A stretch of DNA of 64,000 bases, from contig NZ_CP136708.1 in assembly GCF_032925565.1 (NCBI RefSeq), forward strand, positions 3,782,001 through 3,846,000, read 5' to 3'. The notes below the pieces were generated by a model, which saw only the letters and a list, made by a program, of their open reading frames with translations, made no database searches and was not told the DNA's origin. Both the position numbers and the translations under genes were made by a program. This DNA comes from Alteromonas sp. CI.11.F.A3 (GTDB lineage Bacteria > Pseudomonadota > Gammaproteobacteria > Enterobacterales > Alteromonadaceae). Below are positions 31,949 to 41,836 of this stretch, one piece after another (within the stretch, counting starts at the first letter, position 1; each line of letters begins with the position of its first letter).

Positions 31949-32743
31949 ATGGCATCCGACGGACATACGTCTTCTTCACAATCAGGCTTTTTTAGCAACT
32001 CAGGCGAACTTGGTGGAGCACAACCCCAATTCACTGAAATTTGCACTGCGTTGTATGAAAGAGAGCTTTTGCTAATAGCGCATAAAGGTCCCTCAAATGT
32101 GACGATATTGCGCCGAAGATTGGCCGGCCTGCCCCACCACATTCGAAGTGTGGCACGATACCTCATAGACAATACCTCACCGCTAGATATTGATCCCCAC
32201 AATGGAAGTTGGTTTATCAAGCAACCTGGAAAGTGCCCAGGGCACAGCCAACCTATTGATAAAAAGCATCAGTGGTATGGTCAATATGCAGATTACGGTT
32301 TGGTCATACCTATTTGCATAACTACGCTAGAAGGTATGCATATAGAGCTCGACTCAATAGATAGCGTGAATCACGCCACACACACGCTTCATACTAATAA
32401 ACACGGATGGTTTTCTTTTGATGGCGAGATGGCACATAGTGAAGCTGAAACACGTCAGCACAAAGCAGGGCTCGGCATGACAGGGCTCGGGACGACAGGG
32501 CTCGGCACGACAGGGCTCGGCACGACAGGGCTCGGCACGACAGGGCTCGGCACGTCCAGCGTCACCGATGCAAATACGGTATTAAAGCGACAGCTTTTGA
32601 AACCTACCACGGCAATTATGGCCTCTGCGTGCAGTGGGCATATGTGGCGTCATAAATCGAAGGGGGCACCGCGAGCACTTTCATTGCGAGAAATGCGTCT
32701 GTCCACTCACATAAACTGGAAGAATTTCACCCTGAAAGGTTAA
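31949..32743 (+). CDS. Unrecognised protein with an internal GLGTT pentapeptide repeat
   Basis: I do not recognise this family. From the ATG at 31949 it is 264 residues; a TTG at 31874 would add 25 hydrophobic residues resembling a poor signal sequence, and neither start has a good ribosome site. The first 165 residues look like a folded domain rich in His, Trp, Tyr and Cys (for example SWFIKQPGKCPGH, KKHQWYGQYADYGL, HGWFSFDGEMAHSEAE). Then come six copies of a five-residue repeat (GLGTT) coded by a DNA tandem array, and a basic tail. It is alone between the receptor and the hydrolase. Confidence 0.55.
   Translation: MASDGHTSSSQSGFFSNSGELGGAQPQFTEICTALYERELLLIAHKGPSNVTILRRRLAGLPHHIRSVARYLIDNTSPLDIDPHNGSWFIKQPGKCPGHSQPIDKKHQWYGQYADYGLVIPICITTLEGMHIELDSIDSVNHATHTLHTNKHGWFSFDGEMAHSEAETRQHKAGLGMTGLGTTGLGTTGLGTTGLGTTGLGTSSVTDANTVLKRQLLKPTTAIMASACSGHMWRHKSKGAPRALSLREMRLSTHINWKNFTLKG
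32468..32557. repeat. 15-bp in-frame tandem repeat (6 copies) inside the 31949 gene
   Basis: Unit GGGCTCGGCACGACA at 32468, 32483, 32498, 32513, 32528 and 32543; the first, second and last copies carry single to few changes. The length is a multiple of three, so copy changes keep the frame. Confidence 0.97.
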
Positions 32744-32802
32744 GGCTAGTGCCTATTTTAGGCATTCCTAAGGCAGGCTTGAAGTACAACGCGACCGCGA
32801 TG

Positions 32803-32913
32803 AGTTAACTCATCACTCCACAGTTAACTCATCCCGCCACAGTTAGTTTATCCCGCCACAGTTAGTTATCCCGCCACAGTTAGTTATCCCGCCACAGTTA
32901 GTCATCCCGCCAC
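32803..32913. repeat. 18-19 bp tandem repeat (6 copies) before the hydrolase 3' end
   Basis: Units of the type AGTTAGTTATCCCGCCAC start at 32803, 32822, 32841, 32860, 32878 and 32896. The first three are 19 bp and the last three 18 bp, with the sequence drifting from AGTTAACTCAT to AGTTAGTTAT. It fills the gap between the 31949 gene and the convergent hydrolase. No hairpin terminator is visible for either gene here. Confidence 0.95.
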
Positions 32914-32924
32914 AGCGTCGGTAT

Positions 32925-33917
32925 TTAATCCAACGCTTCTTCGTAGCGTTTTATAAAGCGAGAGAAGGCTTCAATGTGTGGTAAGTGTCCCAAACCGTCA
33001 AGCTCTTTCACCGTTATGGCATTGTTGCGAGCTTTAACTTCAGCGCCAAGTCTATCGTAACGGCCAAGCTCCCGCGTAACACCTTCTTTTTTCCAACCTC
33101 TTCCGGGTCCGGTTCTATCTCGTGTACCTAAAATTAAGGTAACCGGTACTTGGAAGTTATCAAATTCTTCGATAACAGGTTGAGTAAATATCATGTCGTA
33201 AGTTAACGCACTCACTTTGGCTAGTTGGGGCCAATCATCACCTTCAATCCATCCCATTAAATGGCTGGCATGGAAGGCATATGTGTCATTCCAATCGCCA
33301 TCATAATAATTTGTTTTCTGGTATGTGACGATATTTTCAGGCTTCTTCTTCAACTCATTTTGAAGAAAAAACGCGACATCTTTATATTCCACATATTGAA
33401 GGTAGTTTTCTAAACCAATAGGATTGATAAGCACAAGCTTGCGCACACTTTCTGGATAATTCAGTGCGAATCGCGACGCCACCATGCCGCCCATCGAATG
33501 ACCTGTCACAATCACATCGTCAAGGTTCAACGATGTCAGCAACTGTTTGGTGTTGTTCGCTAATGCCGCAAAGCTATATTGATAATTAACCGGCTTATCT
33601 GATTTACCAAAGCCAATTTGGTCAGGAATAACCACTCCATACCCTTGTTCATGCAACCAATTGGCTGTGGTTTCCCAATAACTACTGGCAAAGTTCTTAC
33701 CATGCAACAACAATACTGTGGGTTGCCCTTCCTTTGCCGGTAAATGCATGTATGCCATGGTTAACCCTTGCCCTTGAGATTCAAATGCCATGGTGTGAAC
33801 ATCAAAAGGATACTCGAAGCCAGTTAGATTTTTCGAAAAAGGTTTTGCAAAAACAATGGTTGAAAACGTGAAGATAAGAAACGAATAACTTAAAGAAAAA
33901 ATAGCGCGTTTCATCAT
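32925..33917 (-). CDS. Secreted alpha/beta hydrolase
   Basis: A 330-residue alpha/beta-hydrolase-fold protein with a signal peptide (about 1-24, ending VFA). The oxyanion region is LLLHGKNFASSYW, the nucleophile elbow is GHSMGG (Ser about 142), the acid is likely in LGTRDRTGPG and the catalytic His in GLGHLPHIE near the C-terminus. The RDRTGPGRGWKKEGVTRELGRYD insert is characteristic of a periplasmic subgroup; the substrate is unknown. The first of two adjacent ATGs is used; TAGAG lies just upstream. Confidence 0.9.
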   Translation of the reverse strand: MMKRAIFSLSYSFLIFTFSTIVFAKPFSKNLTGFEYPFDVHTMAFESQGQGLTMAYMHLPAKEGQPTVLLLHGKNFASSYWETTANWLHEQGYGVVIPDQIGFGKSDKPVNYQYSFAALANNTKQLLTSLNLDDVIVTGHSMGGMVASRFALNYPESVRKLVLINPIGLENYLQYVEYKDVAFFLQNELKKKPENIVTYQKTNYYDGDWNDTYAFHASHLMGWIEGDDWPQLAKVSALTYDMIFTQPVIEEFDNFQVPVTLILGTRDRTGPGRGWKKEGVTRELGRYDRLGAEVKARNNAITVKELDGLGHLPHIEAFSRFIKRYEEALD

Positions 33918-34213
33918 TTTGCTCTAAAGAAGATACTAGGTGATTTACCCTATCAAAATCGCTGAAACAATACGCCTTTGTTAAGCAGCGAAATTCGCTA
34001 TTCCATCGTAATTTGGCAACTAAATAGACAATACAAGCGCTTTATCAATTTCACGAAATTAGTATATACATCCTAACGACCAGCTCTTCACTCGATGAAT
34101 TTGAGCAACGTGAAATAAACGCATCAAATAACCCCGAAAAATAGGATAAACACCCTATTTTTAAAAAACCATTATTTATAACCAAATTTTATACCCATTA
34201 TTCGAATCAAAGG

Positions 34214-34242
34214 TTGACCTTAAAGGCGTGGATGGGTACATT
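34214..34242 (+). promoter_or_regulatory. leu operon promoter
   Basis: TTGACC (34214-34219), a 17-base spacer and TACATT (34237-34242). Transcription would start near 34249, giving a leader of about 165 nt that holds the leader peptide and attenuator. Confidence 0.8.
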
Positions 34243-34277
34243 GTCGCTATCAACTGGTCGGCAAAGAAAATACGCAA

Positions 34278-34337
34278 ATGATGCGCAATCGCTTTCTTCT
34301 AACTCTACTCCTTATGGCAGCAAGACTGCACGGGTAG
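34278..34337 (+). CDS. leuL: leu operon leader peptide
   Basis: A 19-codon ORF, MMRNRFLLTLLLMAARLHG, between the leu promoter and the attenuator. It holds six leucine codons (CTT CTA, CTA CTC CTT, CTG), two of them the CTA codon. The stop codon lies on the strand segment that pairs in the antiterminator. In known systems (Salmonella leuL) shortage of charged tRNA-Leu stalls the ribosome on these codons and allows leuABCD transcription. The ribosome site is weak. It is too short for usual gene callers. Confidence 0.9.
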   Translation: MMRNRFLLTLLLMAARLHG

Positions 34338-34392
34338 ATTGCGACCAGCGATTAATTACACAGAAACCCGTGCTTAGCACGGGTTTTTTTTT
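34326..34392 (+). terminator. Leucine attenuator (alternative antiterminator/terminator hairpins)
   Basis: The terminator stem is AAACCCGTGC (34364-34373) with GCACGGGTTT (34377-34386), loop TTA, followed by TTTTTT. The leader segment GCACGGGT at 34328-34335, overlapping the end of leuL, is identical to the right arm and can pair with the left arm (34366-34373) to form the antiterminator. A ribosome reaching the leuL stop would mask that segment and favour termination; one stalled at the Leu codons would free it. Confidence 0.93.
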
Positions 34393-34416
34393 AACTTTTA
34401 TAAACGAGAGAGCGTT

Positions 34417-35976
34417 ATGACAAATCAAGTGAAAATCTTTGATACCACATTGCGAGACGGTGAGCAGGCCTTACCTGCAAGCTTAAGTGCCAAAGAAAAG
34501 CTGCAGATTGCGCTAGCGCTCGAACGTTTAGGTGTTGATATCATTGAAGCAGGCTTCCCCGTCTCTTCACCAGGCGACTTTCGCTCGGTACAAATGATTG
34601 CAAAAGAAGTTAAAAATTCGGTTATATGCGGCTTATCACGTGCCTTAGAAAAAGACATTGATGCGTGCGGTCAGGCCCTTGGCGTAGCCGAGCAGTTTCG
34701 TATTCACACCTTTATCGCCACTTCAGAAATTCACGTAGGTGCTAAATTACGTAAATCTCACGATGAAGTAGTCGATATGGCAGTTGCGGCAGTTAAACAT
34801 GCCCGTAAATACACAGATGACGTAGAGTTTTCATGTGAAGACGCAGGTCGTACCCACATTGATTACTTATGCCGCATGGTAGAAGCCGCTATTAATGCAG
34901 GCGCTACCACAGTAAATATTCCTGATACGGTTGGTTACACTACGCCAACGGAATTCGGCGGTATTATTCAACAATTGTTTAATCGTGTTCCAAATATCGA
35001 CAAAGCGATTATCTCTGTACATTGCCACAATGATTTAGGGTTAGCGGTAGCAAATTCTTTAGCTGCGGTAGAACAAGGTGCTCGTCAAGTTGAATGTACC
35101 ATTAACGGTATTGGTGAACGGGCGGGTAACGCTTCACTTGAAGAAATTGCAATGATTTTGCAAACCCGCCAAGCCATGTTGGGCATCAACACAAACATCA
35201 ATTCTCAGGAAATTTCGCGCACCTCTAAATTGGTTAGCCAATTATGTAATATGCCGGTTCAGGCGAATAAAGCGATTGTAGGAGCTAACGCATTTAGTCA
35301 CTCATCGGGTATTCACCAAGATGGCGTATTAAAAGCGCAAAATACTTATGAGATCATGACACCGGAAAGTGTAGGTATTAATAAAAACAACCTAAACTTA
35401 ACGTCTCGCTCTGGTCGCCACGTAATTAAGCATCGCTTAACCGAATTAGGCTACAAAGTAGAAGATTACGATTTAGAAGCAGTGTACGACGCATTCTTGA
35501 AATTGGCTGACAAAAAAGGCCAAGTTTACGATTACGACTTAGAAGCTTTGTTGTTCTTCGATAAGCAAAAGCACGACCATGCGCATTATCAATTACTGTA
35601 CTTACAAGCCAGTTCAGGTCGTGAAATTATTCCAAGCGCTACCGTTAAACTAAAAGTAGGCGAAGAAGAAATTATCCAATCTAGTATTGGTAATGGTCCG
35701 GTTGATGCCGCATACAATGCGATTAGAGCTATCTTGGGCCATGAAGATGTTGAAGTTGTAGACTTCAAATTAGATTCAAAAGGCGAAGGGGCCGATGCCC
35801 TAGCACAAGTGAGTGTGATCGCCACTTATAATGGGCGTCGTTTCCACGGCATTGGTCTTGCCACCGATATTGTTGAAGCTGGTGTTAAAGCCCTTATTTT
35901 TGTACTAAACAACACTTATTTAGCTGATCAAATTGACCAGCAGAAAAATCAACAAGAACGCGTTGCAGGAGTTTAA
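34417..35976 (+). CDS. leuA: 2-isopropylmalate synthase
   Basis: A 519-residue enzyme for the first step of leucine synthesis (2-ketoisovalerate plus acetyl-CoA). The HMGL-like TIM barrel has [13 protein letters not shown] at about residues 8-20, the metal ligands in [12 protein letters not shown] and the [14 protein letters not shown] motif; a C-terminal LeuA regulatory domain (from about 390) binds leucine for feedback control. GAGAG lies before the ATG. It is the first structural gene after the attenuator and abuts leuB with no gap. Confidence 0.98.
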   Translation: MTNQVKIFDTTLRDGEQALPASLSAKEKLQIALALERLGVDIIEAGFPVSSPGDFRSVQMIAKEVKNSVICGLSRALEKDIDACGQALGVAEQFRIHTFIATSEIHVGAKLRKSHDEVVDMAVAAVKHARKYTDDVEFSCEDAGRTHIDYLCRMVEAAINAGATTVNIPDTVGYTTPTEFGGIIQQLFNRVPNIDKAIISVHCHNDLGLAVANSLAAVEQGARQVECTINGIGERAGNASLEEIAMILQTRQAMLGINTNINSQEISRTSKLVSQLCNMPVQANKAIVGANAFSHSSGIHQDGVLKAQNTYEIMTPESVGINKNNLNLTSRSGRHVIKHRLTELGYKVEDYDLEAVYDAFLKLADKKGQVYDYDLEALLFFDKQKHDHAHYQLLYLQASSGREIIPSATVKLKVGEEEIIQSSIGNGPVDAAYNAIRAILGHEDVEVVDFKLDSKGEGADALAQVSVIATYNGRRFHGIGLATDIVEAGVKALIFVLNNTYLADQIDQQKNQQERVAGV

Positions 35977-37074
<1,098 letters not shown>

Positions 37075-37082
37075 TTAACACC

Positions 37083-38483
37083 ATGGCCAAGACCTTATAC
37101 GACAAAGTGTGGCAAGCACATATTATCGATCAATTAGGCGAAGACAGCTTAATTTATATCGATCGCCACCTTATACACGAAGTAACTTCGCCGCAGGCTT
37201 TTGCTGGCTTAAATGAAAAAGGCCGTAAAGTACGTTGCCCTGAGCGCACTGTAGGTACAATGGATCACAGTATTTCTACTCGCTCGTTGGCGATAGATGC
37301 ATGTGGTCCACAAAATGCGCTTCAACTTCATACCCTTGCTAACAACTGTGAACAACACGGCATTCAGTTATTCCCTGTTGGTCACCAAAAGCAAGGTATC
37401 GTACATGTTATGGGCCCTGAGCTAGGCCTTATTCAACCGGGCATGACAGTAGTATGTGGTGATTCCCACACTGCCACCCATGGTGCATTCGGTGCCCTAG
37501 CATTTGGTATTGGTACATCTCAAGTAGAGCATGTATTAGCTACGCAAACCCTTAAGCAAAGCCGCGCGAAAAGCATGCTTATTAAGGTTAATGGCGCGCT
37601 TCCTGTGGGCATAACTGCAAAAGACATCATTCTAGCTATTATCGGTAGAATTGGTCACGCAGGGGCCACAGGGCATGTGATTGAATACGCTGGTGAAGCT
37701 ATTTCTGGTTTAACCATGGAAGAGCGCATGACCGTGTGCAACATGAGTATTGAAGCTGGCGCTAAAGCAGGGCTAATTGCCCCAGATGACACCACGTTTG
37801 AATACCTTAAAGGCCGTGAATACGCACCAAAAGGCCAAGACTGGGAAGATGCAGTAGCCTATTGGAAGACCCTTTACACTGAAGAAGGCGCAAGCTTCGA
37901 CACAGTAGTAGAACTTGAGGCTGCCGACATTGCACCGCAAGTAACATGGGGCACAAACCCAGGCCAAGTTATTGGTGTTGATACACCAGTGCCAGGCCCA
38001 GATGATTTTTCTGACCCTATCGAAAAAGAAAGCGCCAAAAAAGCCTTGGGCTATATGGGATTATCAGCAGGCGATAAGCTTGCCGATGTTGCCGTAAACC
38101 ACGTGTTTATTGGTTCTTGTACCAATGGTCGTATTGAAGATTTACGTGCGGCTGCCCATATTGCCAAAAACGGCAAAGTCGTCGATTCAGTTACCGCCAT
38201 TGTGGTTCCAGGCTCAGGTCATGTGAAAAAACAAGCTGAAGCAGAAGGGTTAGACAAAATCTTTACCGATGCAGGCTTTGAATGGCGTCTACCAGGCTGC
38301 TCTATGTGCTTGGGTATGAACGATGACAAACTTGTAGCTGGCGATCGCTGTGCATCAACCAGTAACCGAAACTTTGAAGGCCGTCAGGGTCGTGGCGCAC
38401 GTACCCACTTGGTTAGCCCAGCGATGGCCGCTGCCGCTGCGATTACTGGCCGTTTCGCCGATGTTAGAGATTTTCAGGAGTAA
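37083..38483 (+). CDS. leuC: 3-isopropylmalate dehydratase large subunit
   Basis: A 466-residue aconitase-family subunit that isomerises 2- to 3-isopropylmalate with LeuD. The three 4Fe-4S cysteines are in GSCTNGR and [10 protein letters not shown]. The active-site stretches [26 protein letters not shown] and [25 protein letters not shown] are present. It starts 8 bp after leuB. Confidence 0.98.
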   Translation: MAKTLYDKVWQAHIIDQLGEDSLIYIDRHLIHEVTSPQAFAGLNEKGRKVRCPERTVGTMDHSISTRSLAIDACGPQNALQLHTLANNCEQHGIQLFPVGHQKQGIVHVMGPELGLIQPGMTVVCGDSHTATHGAFGALAFGIGTSQVEHVLATQTLKQSRAKSMLIKVNGALPVGITAKDIILAIIGRIGHAGATGHVIEYAGEAISGLTMEERMTVCNMSIEAGAKAGLIAPDDTTFEYLKGREYAPKGQDWEDAVAYWKTLYTEEGASFDTVVELEAADIAPQVTWGTNPGQVIGVDTPVPGPDDFSDPIEKESAKKALGYMGLSAGDKLADVAVNHVFIGSCTNGRIEDLRAAAHIAKNGKVVDSVTAIVVPGSGHVKKQAEAEGLDKIFTDAGFEWRLPGCSMCLGMNDDKLVAGDRCASTSNRNFEGRQGRGARTHLVSPAMAAAAAITGRFADVRDFQE

Positions 38484-38486
38484 CCC

Positions 38487-39098
38487 ATGTCTGATTCAAC
38501 ACAAGGTTTTACCGCACATACAGGTTCTGCTGTGCCGCTAGACCAAGCCAACGTAGATACCGACCAAATTATTCCTAAGCAGTTTTTAACGGGTGTGACA
38601 CGCGCTGGTTACGGAAAGCATTTGTTCCACGATTGGCGTTATTTGGATTTAGAAGAAAAAGTACCTAACCCAGAGTTCTCATTGAACAAACCTGAGTTTG
38701 CCGGTGCAAGCATTCTACTTACCCGAGAAAACTTCGGTTGTGGTTCTAGCCGTGAACACGCGCCATGGTCGCTGAACGATTTTGGTTTTAGAACCATTAT
38801 TGCCACCAGCTATGCTGATATTTTTTATGGCAACTGCATTAACAACCAATTATTACCGGTTGCGCTTGCCAGCAGTGAAATGGATGCGTTATTTGCAGCA
38901 GTTGAAGCTAATCCAGCATTAGAAATTACGGTTAACTTACCAGAGCAAACTGTATCGTTTGGTGAGACTAGCTTCAGCTTCGACATTGCCGATCATCATA
39001 AAACCAACTTGCTAAAAGGGTTAGATGCTATCGGTCAAACCTTAGAGCTTACCGACAAAATTTCAGCTTATGAAGCTAAGCAACCTGCTTGGGCTTAA
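38487..39098 (+). CDS. leuD: 3-isopropylmalate dehydratase small subunit
   Basis: A 203-residue swivelling-domain partner of LeuC. Typical motifs are [25 protein letters not shown] and the [18 protein letters not shown] stretch. It starts 3 bp after the leuC stop and closes the leuABCD operon; a hairpin follows at 39179. Confidence 0.98.
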   Translation: MSDSTQGFTAHTGSAVPLDQANVDTDQIIPKQFLTGVTRAGYGKHLFHDWRYLDLEEKVPNPEFSLNKPEFAGASILLTRENFGCGSSREHAPWSLNDFGFRTIIATSYADIFYGNCINNQLLPVALASSEMDALFAAVEANPALEITVNLPEQTVSFGETSFSFDIADHHKTNLLKGLDAIGQTLELTDKISAYEAKQPAWA

Positions 39099-39178
39099 AA
39101 ACTGGGTATTGAATACTAAGCTTCAAACGCTAGGTTTAAACTTTAGTGTGATTCAGCACAATTTTGCCCTCTAGTGAT

Positions 39179-39210
39179 GGCGAAGTACTCCTACTTCGCC
39201 TAACTTTAAT
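39179..39210 (+). terminator. Candidate terminator after leuD
   Basis: A perfect 9-bp stem GGCGAAGTA/TACTTCGCC with loop CTCC, followed by TAACTTTAAT. The T tract is weak, and it is 40 bp before the next gene. Confidence 0.5.
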
Positions 39211-39249
39211 AAGTAGTTAACACCGCTCAAAAAGTCGAATGGAGTCTTT

Positions 39250-40473
39250 ATGCTGAAAGCAGTACCTATTGATGATCTCAAACCTGGGATGTACATCAAC
39301 CAAGTACTTAAACAAACTGGCAGCTTACGGATGCGTTCAAAGGGTCTAGTAAAACACCAAACAGTTATCAACACCTTAAAATCCCGCGGGATACAGACTG
39401 TTCAAGTAGACTTCGAGAAGTCTCTTAATCACGAACCATCGACCGATTCAGCCCCACTTTCCACACCAGAAGCAAACACTCAAGCGCCTGCTAAAGTAGA
39501 AAAAGACCAACAGGTCGCGCAAAACAGCCTTACACGTAACGCAATGAAAGAAGCCAACGGGCTTTACTTTGATGCGGTAAATATACAAAACGGCTTTTTA
39601 TCCGCGCTTAACCGCGGTGCAGTAAACGACTTAAAGTTAGTGAAAGACCTAGCACAAAGCCTTATCGATAGTATATTTGATAACAAAGATGCCCTGTCTT
39701 GCTTAACCCTGATAAAAAACAACAACGCTTACCTGTTAGAACACTCCATCAACTGTAGTATTTTAATGGGCATGTTTACCCAATTTTTAGGCTATGACAG
39801 AGAAACCATAGACCAAGCGAGTTTAGGGGCGTTGTTAATGGACGTTGGAATGTCGTCCCTACCTATGGATGTTCATAACAACGTTGAGGATTTGTCAGCG
39901 GCAGATTGGGAGGTGATGAAAACCCATGTTGATATTGGTGTTGAGCTTGTGGAGCAGTGCGGTGAGATTTCGGATTTGGTGCTATCGATTATCGCGCAAC
40001 ATCACGAACGCATAGACGGCAGCGGTTACCCTAAAGCACTTAAAGAAATAGAAATTTCCGAATTCGCGCGCATTGCAGGTATTATTGATACCTACGATGC
40101 TATGGTGTCTAACCGCCCCCACAAAGAAAGCATTAGCCCTACCCAAGCACTCAAACGACTAACGGAAGATGAAAGACTCGATCAAACCTTAGTTAGCCAG
40201 TTTGTTACATGCATGGGAGTGCACCCGGTTGGCTCAATTGTTAGGCTAAAAAGTGGAAAACTTGCCATTGTCAGCCAACAAAACCCACTTAGCACGATGA
40301 GCCCCATTGTGATGACATTTTATAGCGTCCCTTCGCAGCAATATGACGATATTACTCGACTAGATTTAAGTGCGAATGATGACGAAATTGTGTCGGGCGT
40401 ACGACCCGATGATTTCAACGTGAACTTGTCGACTTTCTTTCAAGACGTATTGGTAAATCAAGCGCCAGACTAA
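39250..40473 (+). CDS. DUF3391 - degenerate HD-GYP domain protein
   Basis: A 407-residue protein. The N-terminal DUF3391-type domain (about 1-58, DDLKPGMYI, SKGLV) is followed by a linker and an HD-GYP domain (about 160-330), the c-di-GMP phosphodiesterase fold. Kept: EHS (His165), THVDIG (His226), the HHERIDGSGYP motif (251-261) and Asp283. Changed: the signature HDxGK reads MDVGM (197-201), so one metal-binding His and the Lys are lost. It may therefore be a c-di-GMP receptor rather than an active enzyme; that is inference. GGAG lies 6 bases before the ATG. Confidence 0.88.
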   Translation: MLKAVPIDDLKPGMYINQVLKQTGSLRMRSKGLVKHQTVINTLKSRGIQTVQVDFEKSLNHEPSTDSAPLSTPEANTQAPAKVEKDQQVAQNSLTRNAMKEANGLYFDAVNIQNGFLSALNRGAVNDLKLVKDLAQSLIDSIFDNKDALSCLTLIKNNNAYLLEHSINCSILMGMFTQFLGYDRETIDQASLGALLMDVGMSSLPMDVHNNVEDLSAADWEVMKTHVDIGVELVEQCGEISDLVLSIIAQHHERIDGSGYPKALKEIEISEFARIAGIIDTYDAMVSNRPHKESISPTQALKRLTEDERLDQTLVSQFVTCMGVHPVGSIVRLKSGKLAIVSQQNPLSTMSPIVMTFYSVPSQQYDDITRLDLSANDDEIVSGVRPDDFNVNLSTFFQDVLVNQAPD

Positions 40474-40523
40474 TTAGCATCCTGACTAATTAGCACCCTG
40501 ACTAATAAGCCCCCTGACTAATA
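40468..40523. repeat. 16-bp tandem repeat spanning the HD-GYP stop codon
   Basis: Units GACTAATTAGCATCCT, GACTAATTAGCACCCT and GACTAATAAGCCCCCT start at 40468, 40484 and 40500, with a partial fourth copy at 40516. The first unit contains the last Asp codon and the TAA stop of the HD-GYP gene, so the stop itself is repeated. Confidence 0.92.
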
Positions 40524-40573
40524 AGTAAAGGGTATTAACATTCACTTCAATACTCGTTGCTTTTCCTTTGCCA

Positions 40574-41836
40574 TTACCAGTCAGTAAGCGCCGCCATGGT
40601 GAAAAGCTCTTCTTCAAAACCTAATACCACCTGCTGCGCTTCAATATTGACAATCTGCACCTTATCGTCAATCCAATCGCCTTCAGTCATTTGTATGCCA
40701 TTCACTCGCACCCAACGATCATCAGGTCGTGATGCGTACATATGCGCACTGAAATTCATAGAGGGCAACCGCGTTAATAGCCGCACAGGCAACTGATCGA
40801 CACGCTGAATGTTATCTCGTACCGTCACTTTCGTTTTTGGTTCAAAATCATCATTCTCGGCTTGGGTATCTAGTGCTGCCACCGCTTGATTGAATCGGGC
40901 TAAAAGTTCTGGTGAAACTTCAATCTTGTTTTCATCTTGAACGTTCTGAGAGTTCAGTACCCGCCCTTCTTGTTCAGCCGCCGCTAAATCGAAGGTATCA
41001 TCAGCGTCATTTTGATTCCCCGAAGAAGCTTGGTTTCCCGTCCGTGCGTTGCTTTGCGCCGCCTGAGAGTTTGGGTTGGTATTAGAAGCTTGCGCGATAC
41101 TATCTGAACCAGCTTCTTGCGAAGCAATTTCTTTAGAAGGTGGGTTGCCGCTAGTCGTTGATACTTGATCAGATGCATTAGGCACCATTGGCGGCATATT
41201 CACTGGCGCTGTTGTTTGCCCAGCTCCTTGTACATTTTCTTGCACACTTCCTTGCCCATTTGCTTGCGCAGCTGTCTGTAAAGGAGCCTGTGCTGACTGT
41301 TGTGTAGGCTGTTGTTTAGACAACTGGGTGCCCTGCTCCAAGGTAACAGTCGTGTTTGAGGCTTCAGGTTGAATAGATTCCACAACCGACGCCGTAACCG
41401 CAGGCCACCATTCACCTCGCGTAGCAACCAGAAACCCTAAGCATAAACCACCTGCGACAATAGCAGAGTAAGTCGCAAGCTCTTTGCCGTATACCTTCCA
41501 CATGGAAGGCAGCCCTTGCACAGTAGGCAAAAACAAACTGCGATTAAATTGGTCAGATAGCGTTTTGTCGAACTTTGCGCTGGTATCATGTTGGCCACGT
41601 AATAACGCTTGGGTTTGCGTGCGATGCCCAGTTCCGGCTGTAGTTGCAGGCGCAATTTCTACCGTTTGGTCAGGATCTATTTCTATTTCCTGAACACCCA
41701 TTTCTGCTAAGCCTTCCACCATAGCATCGCTAGATACCAAGCCTGATTTTCGAATTTTAACCGGTCCGTTCTGTTGCGTTATTCTAACAATCACCATGCC
41801 GGGCTTTAGGTCACTAATACTAAGTATATTAGACAT
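40574..41836 (-). CDS. GspB-like protein with N-terminal DUF3391-type domain
   Basis: A 420-residue bitopic membrane protein. Residues 1-57 are cytoplasmic and align with the DUF3391 domain of the convergent HD-GYP gene (ISDLKPGMVIV, RKSGLV). A membrane helix lies at about 121-139, then a long Gln/Ala/Asn/Ser-rich periplasmic linker, and a C-terminal GspB domain (about 350-420: LPSMNFSAHMYASRPDDRWVRVNG, ending VVLGFEEELFTMAALTDW). GspB/ExeB helps GspA assemble the type II secretin in the outer membrane. It overlaps the gspA-like gene by 8 bp. Confidence 0.85.
   Translation of the reverse strand: MSNILSISDLKPGMVIVRITQQNGPVKIRKSGLVSSDAMVEGLAEMGVQEIEIDPDQTVEIAPATTAGTGHRTQTQALLRGQHDTSAKFDKTLSDQFNRSLFLPTVQGLPSMWKVYGKELATYSAIVAGGLCLGFLVATRGEWWPAVTASVVESIQPEASNTTVTLEQGTQLSKQQPTQQSAQAPLQTAAQANGQGSVQENVQGAGQTTAPVNMPPMVPNASDQVSTTSGNPPSKEIASQEAGSDSIAQASNTNPNSQAAQSNARTGNQASSGNQNDADDTFDLAAAEQEGRVLNSQNVQDENKIEVSPELLARFNQAVAALDTQAENDDFEPKTKVTVRDNIQRVDQLPVRLLTRLPSMNFSAHMYASRPDDRWVRVNGIQMTEGDWIDDKVQIVNIEAQQVVLGFEEELFTMAALTDW

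Noticed and set aside
34214..34420. 68-codon open frame across the leu leader
   Set aside because: It begins at the promoter -35 and runs through the attenuator; the real coding unit there is the 19-codon leuL in another frame.
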